DNA of 64,000 bases from an uncultured Lachnospiraceae bacterium (GTDB lineage Bacteria; Bacillota; Clostridia; Lachnospirales; Lachnospiraceae): assembly GCA_902761585.1 (NCBI GenBank), contig CACWKX010000003.1, positions 1-64,000 on the forward strand. The letters are read 5' to 3'. Shown in pieces: positions 24,078 through 33,191 of this stretch. How positions within the stretch are numbered: position 1 is the stretch's first letter; every line of letters starts with the position of its first letter. The notes under the pieces are model-generated. The model saw only the letters and a list, made by a program, of their open reading frames with translations, was not told the DNA's origin and searched no databases. The translations under genes were made by a program, and so were the position numbers.

Positions 24078-24659
24078 ATGAGTGCATATCTGGGGCCGGT
24101 TCACTACTGGCTGTACAATAAAATCGGAAAACAGGAGGAGCTGACTGGAAAGCTGGCCGCCTACTCAGCGGAGAAGGGGTGGATCGGAGAGCCGGAAAAC
24201 TTTACGGCGCGCCTCCCGGAGCTGGAAAGCGTGATCGATGTCTCCAATATCCACGGATGGCTGCAGAGCCGCATCGCGGATTCCGAGACAAGGCTTGCTT
24301 CTCTGGTGAAGGGTGTGCTTTCCGGACATCCGGAGCGCATGGAGGCGCTTCTCGGCGTCGCATATGCGTTCGGACAGGACAACAGGCCGGATGCCGCTTC
24401 GGCTTCCGATATCTACCGTGCGTTCGAGGATTTCTTTGTCAACGGGATGCCGTGCGACAGGGTGAATGTTGTCGACGAAAGCTCCGATGACCAGGTTTCC
24501 TGGCATATGGCGGAGGACATCCATGCAGCCGGGTGGAACGGCGATGCGGCTGACTACTACAGGCTCCGCAGCAGTGTGATGGCGGGAATGCTGGATAGCA
24601 CACCGTTTGTGCTGGATGAGAACGACGGGATGCATTACACAATCCGTAAAAGATCATGA
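24078..24659 (+). CDS. Uncharacterised protein paired with the DUF1858 gene
   Basis: A 193-residue soluble protein beginning MSAYLGPVHYWLYNKIGKQEEL. It is predicted mostly helical, with MAEDIHAAGWNGDAADYYRLRSSVMAGML near the C-terminus. There is no signal peptide, membrane segment or known catalytic motif. His, Tyr, Trp and Cys (MPCDRVNVVDES) are conserved-looking but unassigned. I have seen similar (Y/G)LGPIHYWLY starts only in hypothetical clostridial proteins. The ATG is 6 bases after the DUF1858 stop with GAGAAGCG as ribosome site, and a terminator follows, defining a two-gene operon. A role with the thiol/redox partner is inference. Confidence 0.75.
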   Translation: MSAYLGPVHYWLYNKIGKQEELTGKLAAYSAEKGWIGEPENFTARLPELESVIDVSNIHGWLQSRIADSETRLASLVKGVLSGHPERMEALLGVAYAFGQDNRPDAASASDIYRAFEDFFVNGMPCDRVNVVDESSDDQVSWHMAEDIHAAGWNGDAADYYRLRSSVMAGMLDSTPFVLDENDGMHYTIRKRS

Positions 24660-24697
24660 ATATCGGTCAGGCCGCGGTGCGGACTGACAGGAAGAGA

Positions 24698-24735
24698 AAT
24701 CCCCGCAGGGCCCTTTGACCCTGTGGGGTTTTTTT
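24698..24735 (+). terminator. Intrinsic terminator of the DUF1858 operon
   Basis: CCCCGCAGGG pairs with CCCTGTGGGG (one G-T pair), followed by seven T residues, about 40 bases after the stop. Confidence 0.93.
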
Positions 24736-25067
24736 GAAGGCGCAGCGTGGAGGGGACACTCGGGGAGCTGGTACACCGTGTATTCTGTCTGAAGGGATCC
24801 ATGCTGTTTGCAACATGGGGAAGGGAACAGACCGCGGCTTCGTCAATTTGCACGAAGCGTGTGCAGAAGCTGTTGAAACCCTGATATGTCCGGGCTCATC
24901 AGCCGGAACGCGCGCCGTCTGTCAGTGAAGAAGCGTTTGGAGAGATGCCCGTTTTCCGCGTTCCTGAAACGTCCTGCGGAATGGCTTTCGAGAAAGGCAG
25001 TCAGGAGTTTGTCTATTTTGCCATGTTGCAAAAGGAGAACCGCTGCGATATGATAGCAGGGCACGAA

Positions 25068-25113
25068 CATACAAGATATTGTGAATACGGAAACATACAT
25101 GCCTATATCTGGA
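25068..25113 (+). promoter_or_regulatory. Pair of NrdR boxes upstream of nrdD
   Basis: Two imperfect palindromes with the CAA-ATAT-TTG flavour of NrdR boxes: ACAAGATATTGT at 25071-25082 and CCTATATCTGG at 25102-25112. Their centres are about 31 bases apart, three helical turns, the spacing usual for NrdR. TTGTGA at 25079-25084 with CTATAT 18 bases on could be the promoter they cover. Between the terminator at 24735 and this point (about 330 bases) I see no gene or known riboswitch. Confidence 0.65.
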
Positions 25114-25236
25114 TAAAGCAAATGAAATATGGAGGACTGCTGACAGAATAAACAGACGGCCCGGGGGTGTTTGCAGAAGAATTCCGGCAATGATGAGGTA
25201 TTGTATGATGAATCAGTGGGAAGGGGCGGAGTTATC

Positions 25237-27492
25237 GTGGAAGAGAATGTACAGACGAACGTGATCAAGCGCAACGGAGAGGAAGTTACGTTTGACATTG
25301 AGAAGATTTTCAATGCCATCGCGAAGGCGAACAAGGAAGTGGATCCGATCCACCAGATGAGTGATGTGCAGATCCGCGCGGTGTCCGAGAACGTCGCCCG
25401 CGAGGTCCGCAAGGCGCCACATGCGGTGAATGTCGAGGACATCCAGGACATGGTCGAGACCGGCATCATGGAGATGCGCGGCTTTGAGGTGGCACAGAAG
25501 TATGTCCGCTACCGCTATAAGAGGACGCTTGCGCGCAAGTCCAACACGACGGACGATGGTATTCTGGCGCTGATCGAGCAGAACAATGAGGAAGTGAAGC
25601 AGGAGAACTCCAACAAGAACCCTGTCATCAACTCCACTCAGCGTGACTACATGGCCGGAGAGGTCAGCCGGGATCTGAGCCGCAGAATCCTGCTTCCGGA
25701 GGAAGTCGTCCGGGCGCATGAAGCGGGAATCATCCATTTTCATGATTCGGACTATTATGCGCAGAAGGAACACAACTGCGATCTGATCAATCTGGAGGAT
25801 ATGCTTCAGAACGGGACAGTCATCAGTGAGACACTGATTGAGAAGCCGCACAGCTTCTACACAGCGGCGAACGTTACAACGCAGATCGTCGCGCAGGTGG
25901 CATCCAACCAGTACGGCGGGCAGTCCTTCACGCTGGCGCATCTGGCACCGTTTGTCGACATCAGCAGAAAGAAACTCAGAAAGCAGACGGCGGAGGAGCT
26001 CCAGGCGGTTGGCGAAGAGATCGACGAGAAGAAGGTTGAGTCGATCGCGGAGATCCGCCTGAAGGATGAGGTCACAAGGGGAATCCAGACGATTCAGTAT
26101 CAGCTGATCACGCTGATGACCTGCAACGGCCAGGCACCGTTTGTGACGATGTTCATGTACCTGGACGAGGTGCCGGAGGGGCAGACCAGGGAAGACCTTG
26201 CAATGCTGATTGAGGAGGTGCTCCGCCAGCGGATGCAGGGCGTCAAGAATGAGAAGGGCGTGTGGATCACGCCGGCGTTCCCGAAGCTGATCTATGTGCT
26301 GGATGAGGACAACATCACAGAGGACTCCAGGTACTGGTATCTGACGAAGCTTGCCGCAGAGTGCACAGCGAAGAGAATGGTGCCGGACTACATCTCCGCG
26401 AAGAAGATGAAGGAGCTAAAGGGGGATGTCTACCCGTGCATGGGCTGCAGAAGCTTCCTGACACCGGACAACGAGCAGCAGCCGGAAGGGCTCTGCAACG
26501 ATGGAAACAAGGCAGAGGCGGGGGACTATACGCCGGGGCAGCACAAGTACTATGGCCGCTTCAATCAGGGTGTTGTCACGATCAACCTGGTCGATGTTGC
26601 CTGCTCTGCTGTCAAAGAAGCGGAGAAGGCCGGGACAGACAAGTTCGACGAATTCTGGAAGATTCTCGACGATCGGCTGGAGCTCTGCCACAGGGCACTC
26701 CGCTGCCGCCATGAAAGACTCATGGGCACTCCGTCAGATGTAGCACCGATTCTCTGGCAGTACGGCGCGCTCGCAAGACTCAAGAAGGGTGAGAAGATCG
26801 ACAAGCTGCTGTTCGGCAACTATTCGACCATCAGCCTCGGCTACGCCGGCCTGTACGAGATGTGCGTGGAGATGACCGGAAAGAGCCATACCGACGAGGA
26901 GGCAAAACCATTTGCGCTGAAGGTCATGCAGACGCTGAATGACTACTGCATGAAGTGGAGAAAAGCGGAGAATATCAGCTACTCGCTCTACGGTACGCCG
27001 ATGGAATCCACAACATACAAGTTTGCAAAGTGCCTGCAGAAGCGGTTTGGCATCATCAAGGATGTCACGGATCACAACTACATCACCAACAGCTACCATG
27101 TGAATGTCAGGGAGAAGATCGACGCGTTCCGCAAGCTGGAGTTCGAGTCGGAGTTCCAGAAGCTCTCCCCGGGTGGCGCGATCAGCTATGTGGAGGTGCC
27201 GAACCTGCAGGATAACATTCCGGCGGTGCTCTCGGTTATGCAGTTCATCTATGAGAACATCATGTATGCGGAGCTCAACACCAAGAGCGATTACTGCGAG
27301 GTCTGCGGATATGATGGGGAGATTCAGATCCACGAGGACGAGCACGGGAAGCTGATCTGGGTCTGCCCGAACTGCGGCAATACCGACCAGACCAAGATGT
27401 CCGTCGCAAGACGTACCTGTGGTTACATCGGAACCCAGTTCTGGAACCAGGGAAGAACGCAGGAGATCAAGGACAGGGTGCTGCATCTGTAA
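25237..27492 (+). CDS. nrdD: Anaerobic ribonucleoside-triphosphate reductase
   Basis: A 751-residue glycyl-radical enzyme reducing NTPs to dNTPs without oxygen. An N-terminal ATP-cone (NVIKRNGEEVTFDIEKIFNAI) gives allosteric control. The catalytic barrel includes HFHDSDYYAQKEHNCDLINL. The C-terminal zinc site uses CEVCGYDG and CPNCGN, and the radical glycine is in RRTCGYIG (G729). GTG 25237 is chosen because GGGGCGGAG sits 6 bases upstream and the ATP-cone begins at once; the frame is open to TTG 25171. NrdR boxes upstream predict repression when dATP is plentiful. Confidence 0.96.
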   Translation: MEENVQTNVIKRNGEEVTFDIEKIFNAIAKANKEVDPIHQMSDVQIRAVSENVAREVRKAPHAVNVEDIQDMVETGIMEMRGFEVAQKYVRYRYKRTLARKSNTTDDGILALIEQNNEEVKQENSNKNPVINSTQRDYMAGEVSRDLSRRILLPEEVVRAHEAGIIHFHDSDYYAQKEHNCDLINLEDMLQNGTVISETLIEKPHSFYTAANVTTQIVAQVASNQYGGQSFTLAHLAPFVDISRKKLRKQTAEELQAVGEEIDEKKVESIAEIRLKDEVTRGIQTIQYQLITLMTCNGQAPFVTMFMYLDEVPEGQTREDLAMLIEEVLRQRMQGVKNEKGVWITPAFPKLIYVLDEDNITEDSRYWYLTKLAAECTAKRMVPDYISAKKMKELKGDVYPCMGCRSFLTPDNEQQPEGLCNDGNKAEAGDYTPGQHKYYGRFNQGVVTINLVDVACSAVKEAEKAGTDKFDEFWKILDDRLELCHRALRCRHERLMGTPSDVAPILWQYGALARLKKGEKIDKLLFGNYSTISLGYAGLYEMCVEMTGKSHTDEEAKPFALKVMQTLNDYCMKWRKAENISYSLYGTPMESTTYKFAKCLQKRFGIIKDVTDHNYITNSYHVNVREKIDAFRKLEFESEFQKLSPGGAISYVEVPNLQDNIPAVLSVMQFIYENIMYAELNTKSDYCEVCGYDGEIQIHEDEHGKLIWVCPNCGNTDQTKMSVARRTCGYIGTQFWNQGRTQEIKDRVLHL

Positions 27493-27549
27493 TCGTGGGC
27501 ACGCAGGCGCGGGGGACAACAGTATCTGAATCACCATATGAATGATGGG

Positions 27550-27584
27550 AACAGGCGTCCGATTGAAGCGGGCGCCTGTTTCTT
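27550..27584 (+). terminator. Hairpin between nrdD and nrdG
   Basis: An 11-bp stem AACAGGCGTCC/GGGCGCCTGTT followed by TCTTC, a poor U-run. It probably lowers nrdG transcription relative to nrdD or stabilises the nrdD message rather than stopping transcription completely. Confidence 0.6.
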
Positions 27585-27697
27585 CAGGTTTGAAATATGC
27601 CGGCTGTGGCACGAAGCAAATGCCGTCTTCGGAACCGGGCAGGCGCGGGTGGGATGGCACCCGGGAGACGTAAGAACAACGGGAGTGGAGAAGCGAT

Positions 27698-28282
27698 ATG
27701 TACTACGCAAATATCAAAGGAGTCGATGTTGCCGACGGACCGGGCGTGAGGGTCAGCCTGTTTGTGTCAGGGTGCCGGCATCACTGCAGGGAGTGCTTCA
27801 ATGCGATGGCCTGGGATTTCCAGTATGGAAAACCTTATACGGAAGAGACGCAGGCGGAGCTTCTGCGGCTGCTGAGCCCAGCGTATATCCAGGGACTGAC
27901 GCTCCTGGGCGGGGAACCCTTTGAGCCGGAGAATCAGCGTGTGCTGGTGAAGCTGCTCAGAAAGGTCCGGGAAACGTATCCGGAAAAGGACATCTGGTGT
28001 TATACAGGGTATACGTACGAGAAGGATCTTCTGAGCGACAGCGTATCCAGCACAGGGGTGAAGGTCCGGACAGAAGTTACAGATGAAATGCTTTCCTATA
28101 TTGACTGTCTGGTGGATGGCGAGTTTGTACTGGAGAAGAAGGATTCCACGCTCCTCTTTCGCGGGAGCAGCAATCAGCGCCTGATCGGACTGCACGGGTA
28201 TCAGGTCCCGGATGAGCGGAAGCGGGATCATGAGATCAAGCACTATGAGGGTGTTTACATCCCGACCAGGACTGCGCCGTAA
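27698..28282 (+). CDS. nrdG: Anaerobic ribonucleotide reductase activase (radical SAM)
   Basis: A 194-residue activating enzyme that installs the glycyl radical on NrdD using a [4Fe-4S] cluster and S-adenosylmethionine. The cluster motif CRHHCREC (C26, C30, C33) is intact, followed by GGEPFEPENQ (SAM contact) and WCYTGYTYEKDL. ATG 27698 follows GGAGAAGCG. It lies 205 bases after nrdD with a hairpin between, and is cotranscribed or partly attenuated. Confidence 0.95.
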   Translation: MYYANIKGVDVADGPGVRVSLFVSGCRHHCRECFNAMAWDFQYGKPYTEETQAELLRLLSPAYIQGLTLLGGEPFEPENQRVLVKLLRKVRETYPEKDIWCYTGYTYEKDLLSDSVSSTGVKVRTEVTDEMLSYIDCLVDGEFVLEKKDSTLLFRGSSNQRLIGLHGYQVPDERKRDHEIKHYEGVYIPTRTAP

Positions 28283-28311
28283 GAGAGGCCGGATGTGTCC
28301 GGAAGCGGCGG

Positions 28312-28366
28312 AAGGTGAGCGATGCCGTATGAATCCGGAGAGCGGCGGGCAAGGTGAGCGATGCCG
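28312..28366 (+). repeat. Short direct repeat, two copies
   Basis: AAGGTGAGCGATGCCG at 28312-28327 and again at 28351-28366, 39 bases apart, with partly matching flanks (GGCGG). It lies in the 280-base gap between nrdG and aspS, which otherwise contains only the aspS promoter. Confidence 0.7.
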
Positions 28367-28440
28367 GGCAATGATTCGGTGGCGGGACAGTTTTGCGGCG
28401 AAGGCTTTGCGGCGAACCGGCATAATTGCAGGATGGCTGG

Positions 28441-28469
28441 TTTACAGAAACCGGCTGAAATAGTAGAAT
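28441..28469 (+). promoter_or_regulatory. Sigma-A promoter of aspS
   Basis: TTTACA at 28441-28446, 17 bases, TAGAAT at 28464-28469. The leader to the gene is about 85 bases and shows no T-box. Confidence 0.8.
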
Positions 28470-28562
28470 ATCCGGAGTGTGAAAATATAAGGCGGGGGGT
28501 TCTTTCAGGTCGTCAGTTGAGGCGTCTGTGCGGAAGTTCAGGCCCGCGTCAGGAGGTAGAGT

Positions 28563-30350
28563 ATGATGCAGTCGCGTACGCACACATGTGGCGAGCTTCG
28601 CATTGGGGACGTTGGCAAGACGGTCACGCTTGCGGGCTGGCTTGAGAATATGCGTGTTGTTTCTGCCGGTCTTGCGTTCGTTGTTGTGAGAGATTTTTAC
28701 GGAACTACGCAGGTCGTTGCCGAGACAGAAGAGATGGTAAGACTCTTCAAGGATATCACGAAGGAATCCACGATCCAGGTGACCGGGACGGTCCGGGAGA
28801 GAAGCTCCAAGAATAAAAAGCAGGCAACCGGCGAGATTGAGGTTGTCCCGCAGAAGGTGACAGTGCTTGGAAAGTGCTTCCATAGCGAACTCCCCTTTGA
28901 GATCAACCGCAGCCGTGAGGCGGATGAGTCCCAACGGCTGAAATACCGCTATCTGGATCTTCGCAACCCGGAGGTGAAGAAGAACATTATCCTCCGCTGC
29001 CAGGTTGTGGCGGCGCTCAGGCAGGCGATGACGGATCATGGTTTCATGGAGATCACGACGCCGATTCTGACGGCCTCCAGCCCGGAAGGCGCAAGAGACT
29101 ACCTGGTTCCGGCCAGGAAACACCCCGGGAAGTTCTATGCACTGCCGCAGGCTCCGCAGCAGTTCAAGCAGTTGCTCATGACAGCTGGCTTTGACCGTTA
29201 TTTCCAGATTGCCCCCTGCTTCCGCGATGAGGATGCCCGCGGGGACCGCTCGCCGGGTGAGTTCTATCAGCTGGATATGGAGATGGCATTTGCAAGCCAG
29301 GAGGATGTATTCCAGGTGATGGAGGATGTCCTTCCGCCGGTGTTTGCGAAATACGGCACATACGACAGAGCGTCTGAGGCTCCATTTCTCCGGATTCCAT
29401 ACAGGGAAGCGATGGAGAAGTATGGGACAGACAAGCCGGATCTGAGAATTGATCTGTATGTGCAGGATGTGACCGATGTGCTGGGCGGCTGCGGCTTCGG
29501 GCCGTTTGAGAGCGGTGTCGTCAAAGCGGTCGTGGTGAGCGGGTTCAATGAGACCAGAAAGTTCATCGACAAGACGCTGGCCGGCGTTGAAGTCCAGGCA
29601 GGTGACAAGCCATACTGGTTCCGTGTGGATGAGCAGGGTGAGCTGGTTGGCGGCATTTCAAAGTTTGTCAAGCCGATCAAGGAGCAGGTATTTGAAAAGC
29701 TGAATCTGAAGCCGGGTGACTTTGTTGCGCTTTCGGCAGGAAAGCTTTCCCAGGCGCAGAAGACAGCAGGGGTTCTGGTCAAGACGCTTGGTGCGGCAGT
29801 TCCTGGACATATGGATAAGGAACAGTATGCGTTCTGCTGGATCGTGGACTTCCCGATGTATGAGATCGGCGAGGAGTCCGGAGAGCTGGAGTTCTGTCAT
29901 AATCCATTCTCCATGCCGAGCGGCGGGCTTGAAACCTTGCTGAAGGCGGAGAGAGGCGAAATCGATCCGCTGTCGATCATGGCAGACCAGTACGATATCG
30001 TGTGCAACGGCATCGAACTTTCATCCGGAGCGGTCCGGAACCATGATCCGGAAATCATGGTCAAGGCGTTTGAGATGGTCCGTCTCGGCGAGGAAGATGT
30101 CAAGAAGAGATTCCCGGCGATGTACAATGCCTTCACCTATGGGGCACCGCCTCATGCTGGCATCGCACCGGGCATCGACCGCATGGTGATGCTGCTGGCA
30201 GGGGAGGATTCCATCCGGGAAGTCATTCCGTTCCCGATGAATAAAACTGCGCAGGATGTCATGATGGGGGCGCCCTCCGAGGTAACGCAGCAGCAGCTGG
30301 ATGAGCTTCACATCCGGTGCACGGCTGAGGAGGACGAGGAAACCGAGTAA
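28563..30350 (+). CDS. aspS: Aspartate--tRNA ligase
   Basis: A 595-residue class IIb synthetase of bacterial length. The N-terminal OB-fold anticodon domain (THTCGELRIGDVGKTVTLAGW) is followed by motif 1, ITTPILTASSPEGARDYLVP and GKFYALPQAPQQFKQLLM. Motif 2 is PCFRDEDARGDRSPGEFYQLD. The bacterial GAD insertion lies around residues 290-400, and motif 3 is PPHAGIAPGIDRMVMLL. ATG 28563 follows AGGAGG. Because asnS starts at the other end of this window, AspRS is probably not the only route to Asn-tRNA; whether it is discriminating is undecided. Confidence 0.97.
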   Translation: MMQSRTHTCGELRIGDVGKTVTLAGWLENMRVVSAGLAFVVVRDFYGTTQVVAETEEMVRLFKDITKESTIQVTGTVRERSSKNKKQATGEIEVVPQKVTVLGKCFHSELPFEINRSREADESQRLKYRYLDLRNPEVKKNIILRCQVVAALRQAMTDHGFMEITTPILTASSPEGARDYLVPARKHPGKFYALPQAPQQFKQLLMTAGFDRYFQIAPCFRDEDARGDRSPGEFYQLDMEMAFASQEDVFQVMEDVLPPVFAKYGTYDRASEAPFLRIPYREAMEKYGTDKPDLRIDLYVQDVTDVLGGCGFGPFESGVVKAVVVSGFNETRKFIDKTLAGVEVQAGDKPYWFRVDEQGELVGGISKFVKPIKEQVFEKLNLKPGDFVALSAGKLSQAQKTAGVLVKTLGAAVPGHMDKEQYAFCWIVDFPMYEIGEESGELEFCHNPFSMPSGGLETLLKAERGEIDPLSIMADQYDIVCNGIELSSGAVRNHDPEIMVKAFEMVRLGEEDVKKRFPAMYNAFTYGAPPHAGIAPGIDRMVMLLAGEDSIREVIPFPMNKTAQDVMMGAPSEVTQQQLDELHIRCTAEEDEETE

Positions 30351-30372
30351 CAAGAAATACAGAAGACATGAA

Positions 30373-30407
30373 AGCGGCAGAGAGAATCAGGCTCTGCCGC
30401 TCTGTTG
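30373..30407 (+). terminator. Probable terminator of aspS
   Basis: AGCGGCAGAG pairs with CTCTGCCGCT, followed by a mixed T-rich tail (CTGTTGTCT). The stem is perfect but the U-run is weak. Confidence 0.65.
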
Positions 30408-30452
30408 TCTATGGTGGGGCGGCAGTTCCGGCAGGAATGAAGGAAGAACGAT

Positions 30453-31907
30453 ATGCGGAATCAACATGAAGAGCAGACAAGGCAGCAGTATATTCGGATG
30501 ACGCAGACGCCCATCGGAAAGCTGATCGGAACGCTGGCGATCCCGACGATCATCAGCATGCTCGTGACAAACATCTACAATACTGCAGACACGTACTTTG
30601 TCTCACGGCTCGGGACATCTGCCTCAGGGGCGGTTGGAATTGTCTTCGCGTTCATGACCTTTTATCAGGCCATCGGATTCATGTGCGGACATGGCGCAGG
30701 AAGCTTCGTTGCACGGTTTCTCGGGGCGAAGAGCCCTGACAAGGCAAAGATGTTCGCGGCGAGTACATTTTTCCTGTCCTCTCTTCTGGGAACGCTTTTG
30801 TCGCTGGCCTTCTATCTGAACCTGAACAGAGTTCTGTATTTTCTGGGCAGCACAAAGACCATTCTGCCATATGCCCGGCAGTATGCCGTCTGGATTCTGA
30901 TTGCCGGCCCGTTTCTGTCCGCAAGCTGCACGCTGAACAATCTGCTCCGCTATGAGGGCAGGGCGATGTACGCGATGATCGGCCTGACAACCGGCGGAAT
31001 CCTGAATATGATCGGTGATCCGATCCTGATGTTCGGCTTCGGGATGGGGGTGTCAGGTGCCGGGCTGTCTACCTGCCTCTCGCAGATCATCAGTTTTCTG
31101 ATTCTTCTTTCAATGTTCTGCATCCATATCACCGTCACAGATGTCTCGCCGCGCCGTATCAGCACGGAGCTTTCCACGTACTGGGAGATCATGAAGGTCG
31201 GTTCGCCCAGTCTTCTGCGCCAGGGACTGAATGCGGCCAGCACCATCCTGCTGAATCAGCAGGCGAAGGTGTACGGTGATCCGGCCATTGCGGCGATGAG
31301 TATCGTAGGCAGAATGAGCTTCTTCATCGGGGCCTGTGCGATCGGAACCGGGCAGGGTATGCAGCCTGTTATTTCCTTCAACTATGGAGCACGGAAGTAC
31401 AAGCGTGTCCGCGAAAGCTTCCATTTCACAGTGAAAATGGCCGCAGCCCTGTTGTCTGTGTTTGCCTTCGTCTGCATGATTTTTGCCCGGCCGATCATCA
31501 CCTGGTTCCGCGACGATCCGGAGGTGATTGAAATCGGAACCGTCGCTCTGAGGTGGGCCTGTGTGTCCGCACTGTTCCAGCCGCTGTCGGTTCCGATTAA
31601 CATGATGTTCCAGAGCATCGGGAAAAGCGGAAGGGCGCTTTTTCTCTCCGCGCTTCGAACAGGGCTCTGCTTCATTCCGCTGATTGAGGTTCTTCCGCTT
31701 TATCTCGGCCTGACAGGGATTGAGATCGCGCAGCCGATTTCAGATATCACCGCAGCCATGATCTCGGTTCCGTTCGCGGTTTCATTTCTGAGGCAGCTGA
31801 AGGCAAGGAAGGAGCCGGGTGAGATTCAGGCGGCGCCGGTCCCTGAGAAGAAGGAATGCTGGAAAAAGGGTGGAAGGCAGGACAGGAGCAGATTGAGGGA
31901 AGAATGA
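30453..31907 (+). CDS. MATE family efflux transporter
   Basis: A 484-residue, 12-helix multidrug and toxin extrusion protein driven by Na+ or H+. It opens MTQTPIGKLIGTLAIPTIISML, typical of the DinF/NorM-like clostridial branch, with NIYNTADTYFVSRLG in TM1-2 and GDPILMFGFGMGVSGAGLST at about 190-210. It has a charged C-terminal extension ending KGGRQDRSRLREE. ATG 30453 follows GGAAGAACGAT; a second methionine at MTQTPIG (residue 16) is an alternative start. Substrate is unknown. Confidence 0.92.
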   Translation: MRNQHEEQTRQQYIRMTQTPIGKLIGTLAIPTIISMLVTNIYNTADTYFVSRLGTSASGAVGIVFAFMTFYQAIGFMCGHGAGSFVARFLGAKSPDKAKMFAASTFFLSSLLGTLLSLAFYLNLNRVLYFLGSTKTILPYARQYAVWILIAGPFLSASCTLNNLLRYEGRAMYAMIGLTTGGILNMIGDPILMFGFGMGVSGAGLSTCLSQIISFLILLSMFCIHITVTDVSPRRISTELSTYWEIMKVGSPSLLRQGLNAASTILLNQQAKVYGDPAIAAMSIVGRMSFFIGACAIGTGQGMQPVISFNYGARKYKRVRESFHFTVKMAAALLSVFAFVCMIFARPIITWFRDDPEVIEIGTVALRWACVSALFQPLSVPINMMFQSIGKSGRALFLSALRTGLCFIPLIEVLPLYLGLTGIEIAQPISDITAAMISVPFAVSFLRQLKARKEPGEIQAAPVPEKKECWKKGGRQDRSRLREE

Positions 31908-31949
31908 AGATAGAATGAAGACAAAATGAACGCAGCAGAAGGGCGCAGT

Positions 31950-31978
31950 TTGCCCCTGTCTGGGAATGATGGTAGAAT
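31950..31978 (+). promoter_or_regulatory. Sigma-A promoter of gpsA
   Basis: TTGCCC at 31950-31955, 17 bases, TAGAAT at 31973-31978. The leader of about 165 bases to the gene contains no recognised element. Confidence 0.7.
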
Positions 31979-32149
31979 GCTTCTGTCGGTGCAGGCTTGT
32001 CTCTCATGCGGAAGTGTCCGGTTGACTGGAGGATGGGGAAAAGCAGGCGCAGACGTTTCAGTGAGAACAGAAAGGGCAGCCCTTCAGGCTGCAGGATGAC
32101 AGCCGGATGTGTCTGCAGCTGGCTGAGGTTCGCAGAGAGGAATAGAGAT

Positions 32150-33172
32150 ATGGTGAAGATTGGAGTCCTCGGAGCAGGTACATGGGGAATGGCACTTGCC
32201 AGAATGCTTTCAAACATGGGCTATGATGTGATGGTGTGGTCTGCACTTCCTAAGGAAGTGGAGGAATACAGCAGGACAAGGAGGCACCCGAATCTGCCGG
32301 GCATGATCATTCCGGATTCGATCGTTTTTACAAAGAACATCGAGGAGGTCTGCACGGGAAAGGATATTCTTCTTTTTGCAGTTCCCTCTGTCTTTGTCCG
32401 TTCAACAGCGAGGACAGCGGCTCCATTTGTCCCGGATGGACAGGTGATTGTGGATGTTGCGAAGGGAATTGAGCCGGATACGCTGTTTACCCTGACGCAG
32501 GTGATTGGAGATGAGCTTGGCAAAGATGGAAAACACTCGTCTGTCAGGCTGGTCGCGCTGTCCGGTCCGACCCATGCGGAGGAGGTCTCGCTGGATCTGC
32601 CGACGACGATTGTTGCATCCTGTACGGATATGAAGACGGCAGAGTATGTCCAGAAGGTTTTTATGAATGATGTCATGCGCGTCTATACGAACGACGATGT
32701 GCTGGGCATCGAGCTCTGCGGGGCCCTGAAGAACATCATTGCACTTGCGTCCGGGATCGCACTCGGGCTTGGATATGGTGATAACACGAAGGCGGCGCTG
32801 ATCACGCGCGGTATGCATGAGATTACAATGCTCGGACTGAAGATGGGATGCAAGGTGGAGACCTTCTACGGCCTGGCAGGAATCGGAGATCTGATTGTCA
32901 CGGCGACTTCCGAGCACTCCAGAAACAATCGCTGCGGACATCTGATCGGTCAGGGAATGACCCCAGACCAGGCGGTGAAGAAAGTGGGAATGGTTGTCGA
33001 AGGCATCAATGCCATTCCAGCAGCGCTGGAGCTGGAGAAAAAGTACGGGGTAGAGATGCCGCTCGTTGATGCTGTCGATGCTGTGATCAACCATGGGGCG
33101 GATCCAAAGGAGACGGTTCGGAACCTGATGACACGGCCGCCGAAGTCCGAGCAGGACTATATCCGCTCCTGA
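32150..33172 (+). CDS. gpsA: NAD(P)H-dependent glycerol-3-phosphate dehydrogenase
   Basis: A 340-residue enzyme reducing dihydroxyacetone phosphate to sn-glycerol 3-phosphate for phospholipid synthesis. Visible are the Rossmann GVLGAGTWGMALA (4-16), ALSGPTHAEEV, the catalytic-lysine segment ELCGALKNIIALASG, and GLAGIGDLIVTATSEHSRNNR. The ATG at 32150 begins exactly at the family start and follows AGAGAGGAA; the frame extends upstream to 31997 across the leader, with no ribosome site. The usual partner plsY is not adjacent. Confidence 0.97.
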   Translation: MVKIGVLGAGTWGMALARMLSNMGYDVMVWSALPKEVEEYSRTRRHPNLPGMIIPDSIVFTKNIEEVCTGKDILLFAVPSVFVRSTARTAAPFVPDGQVIVDVAKGIEPDTLFTLTQVIGDELGKDGKHSSVRLVALSGPTHAEEVSLDLPTTIVASCTDMKTAEYVQKVFMNDVMRVYTNDDVLGIELCGALKNIIALASGIALGLGYGDNTKAALITRGMHEITMLGLKMGCKVETFYGLAGIGDLIVTATSEHSRNNRCGHLIGQGMTPDQAVKKVGMVVEGINAIPAALELEKKYGVEMPLVDAVDAVINHGADPKETVRNLMTRPPKSEQDYIRS

Positions 33173-33191
33173 CAACGGAAGCCTGCCAGGG

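Noticed and set aside
24736..25066. Cobalamin riboswitch or small gene upstream of nrdD
   Set aside because: No B12-box-like sequence was found and the short open frames there have no ribosome site or protein-like composition.
26734..27660. 308-codon open frame antisense to nrdD
   Set aside because: Shadow frame; no ribosome site or domain, and it crosses the nrdD stop and the following hairpin.
28470..28562. T-box leader for aspS
   Set aside because: The leader is too short and lacks the T-box sequence and terminator.
28236..29123. 295-codon open frame antisense to nrdG end and aspS start
   Set aside because: Crosses the aspS promoter and has no plausible protein features.
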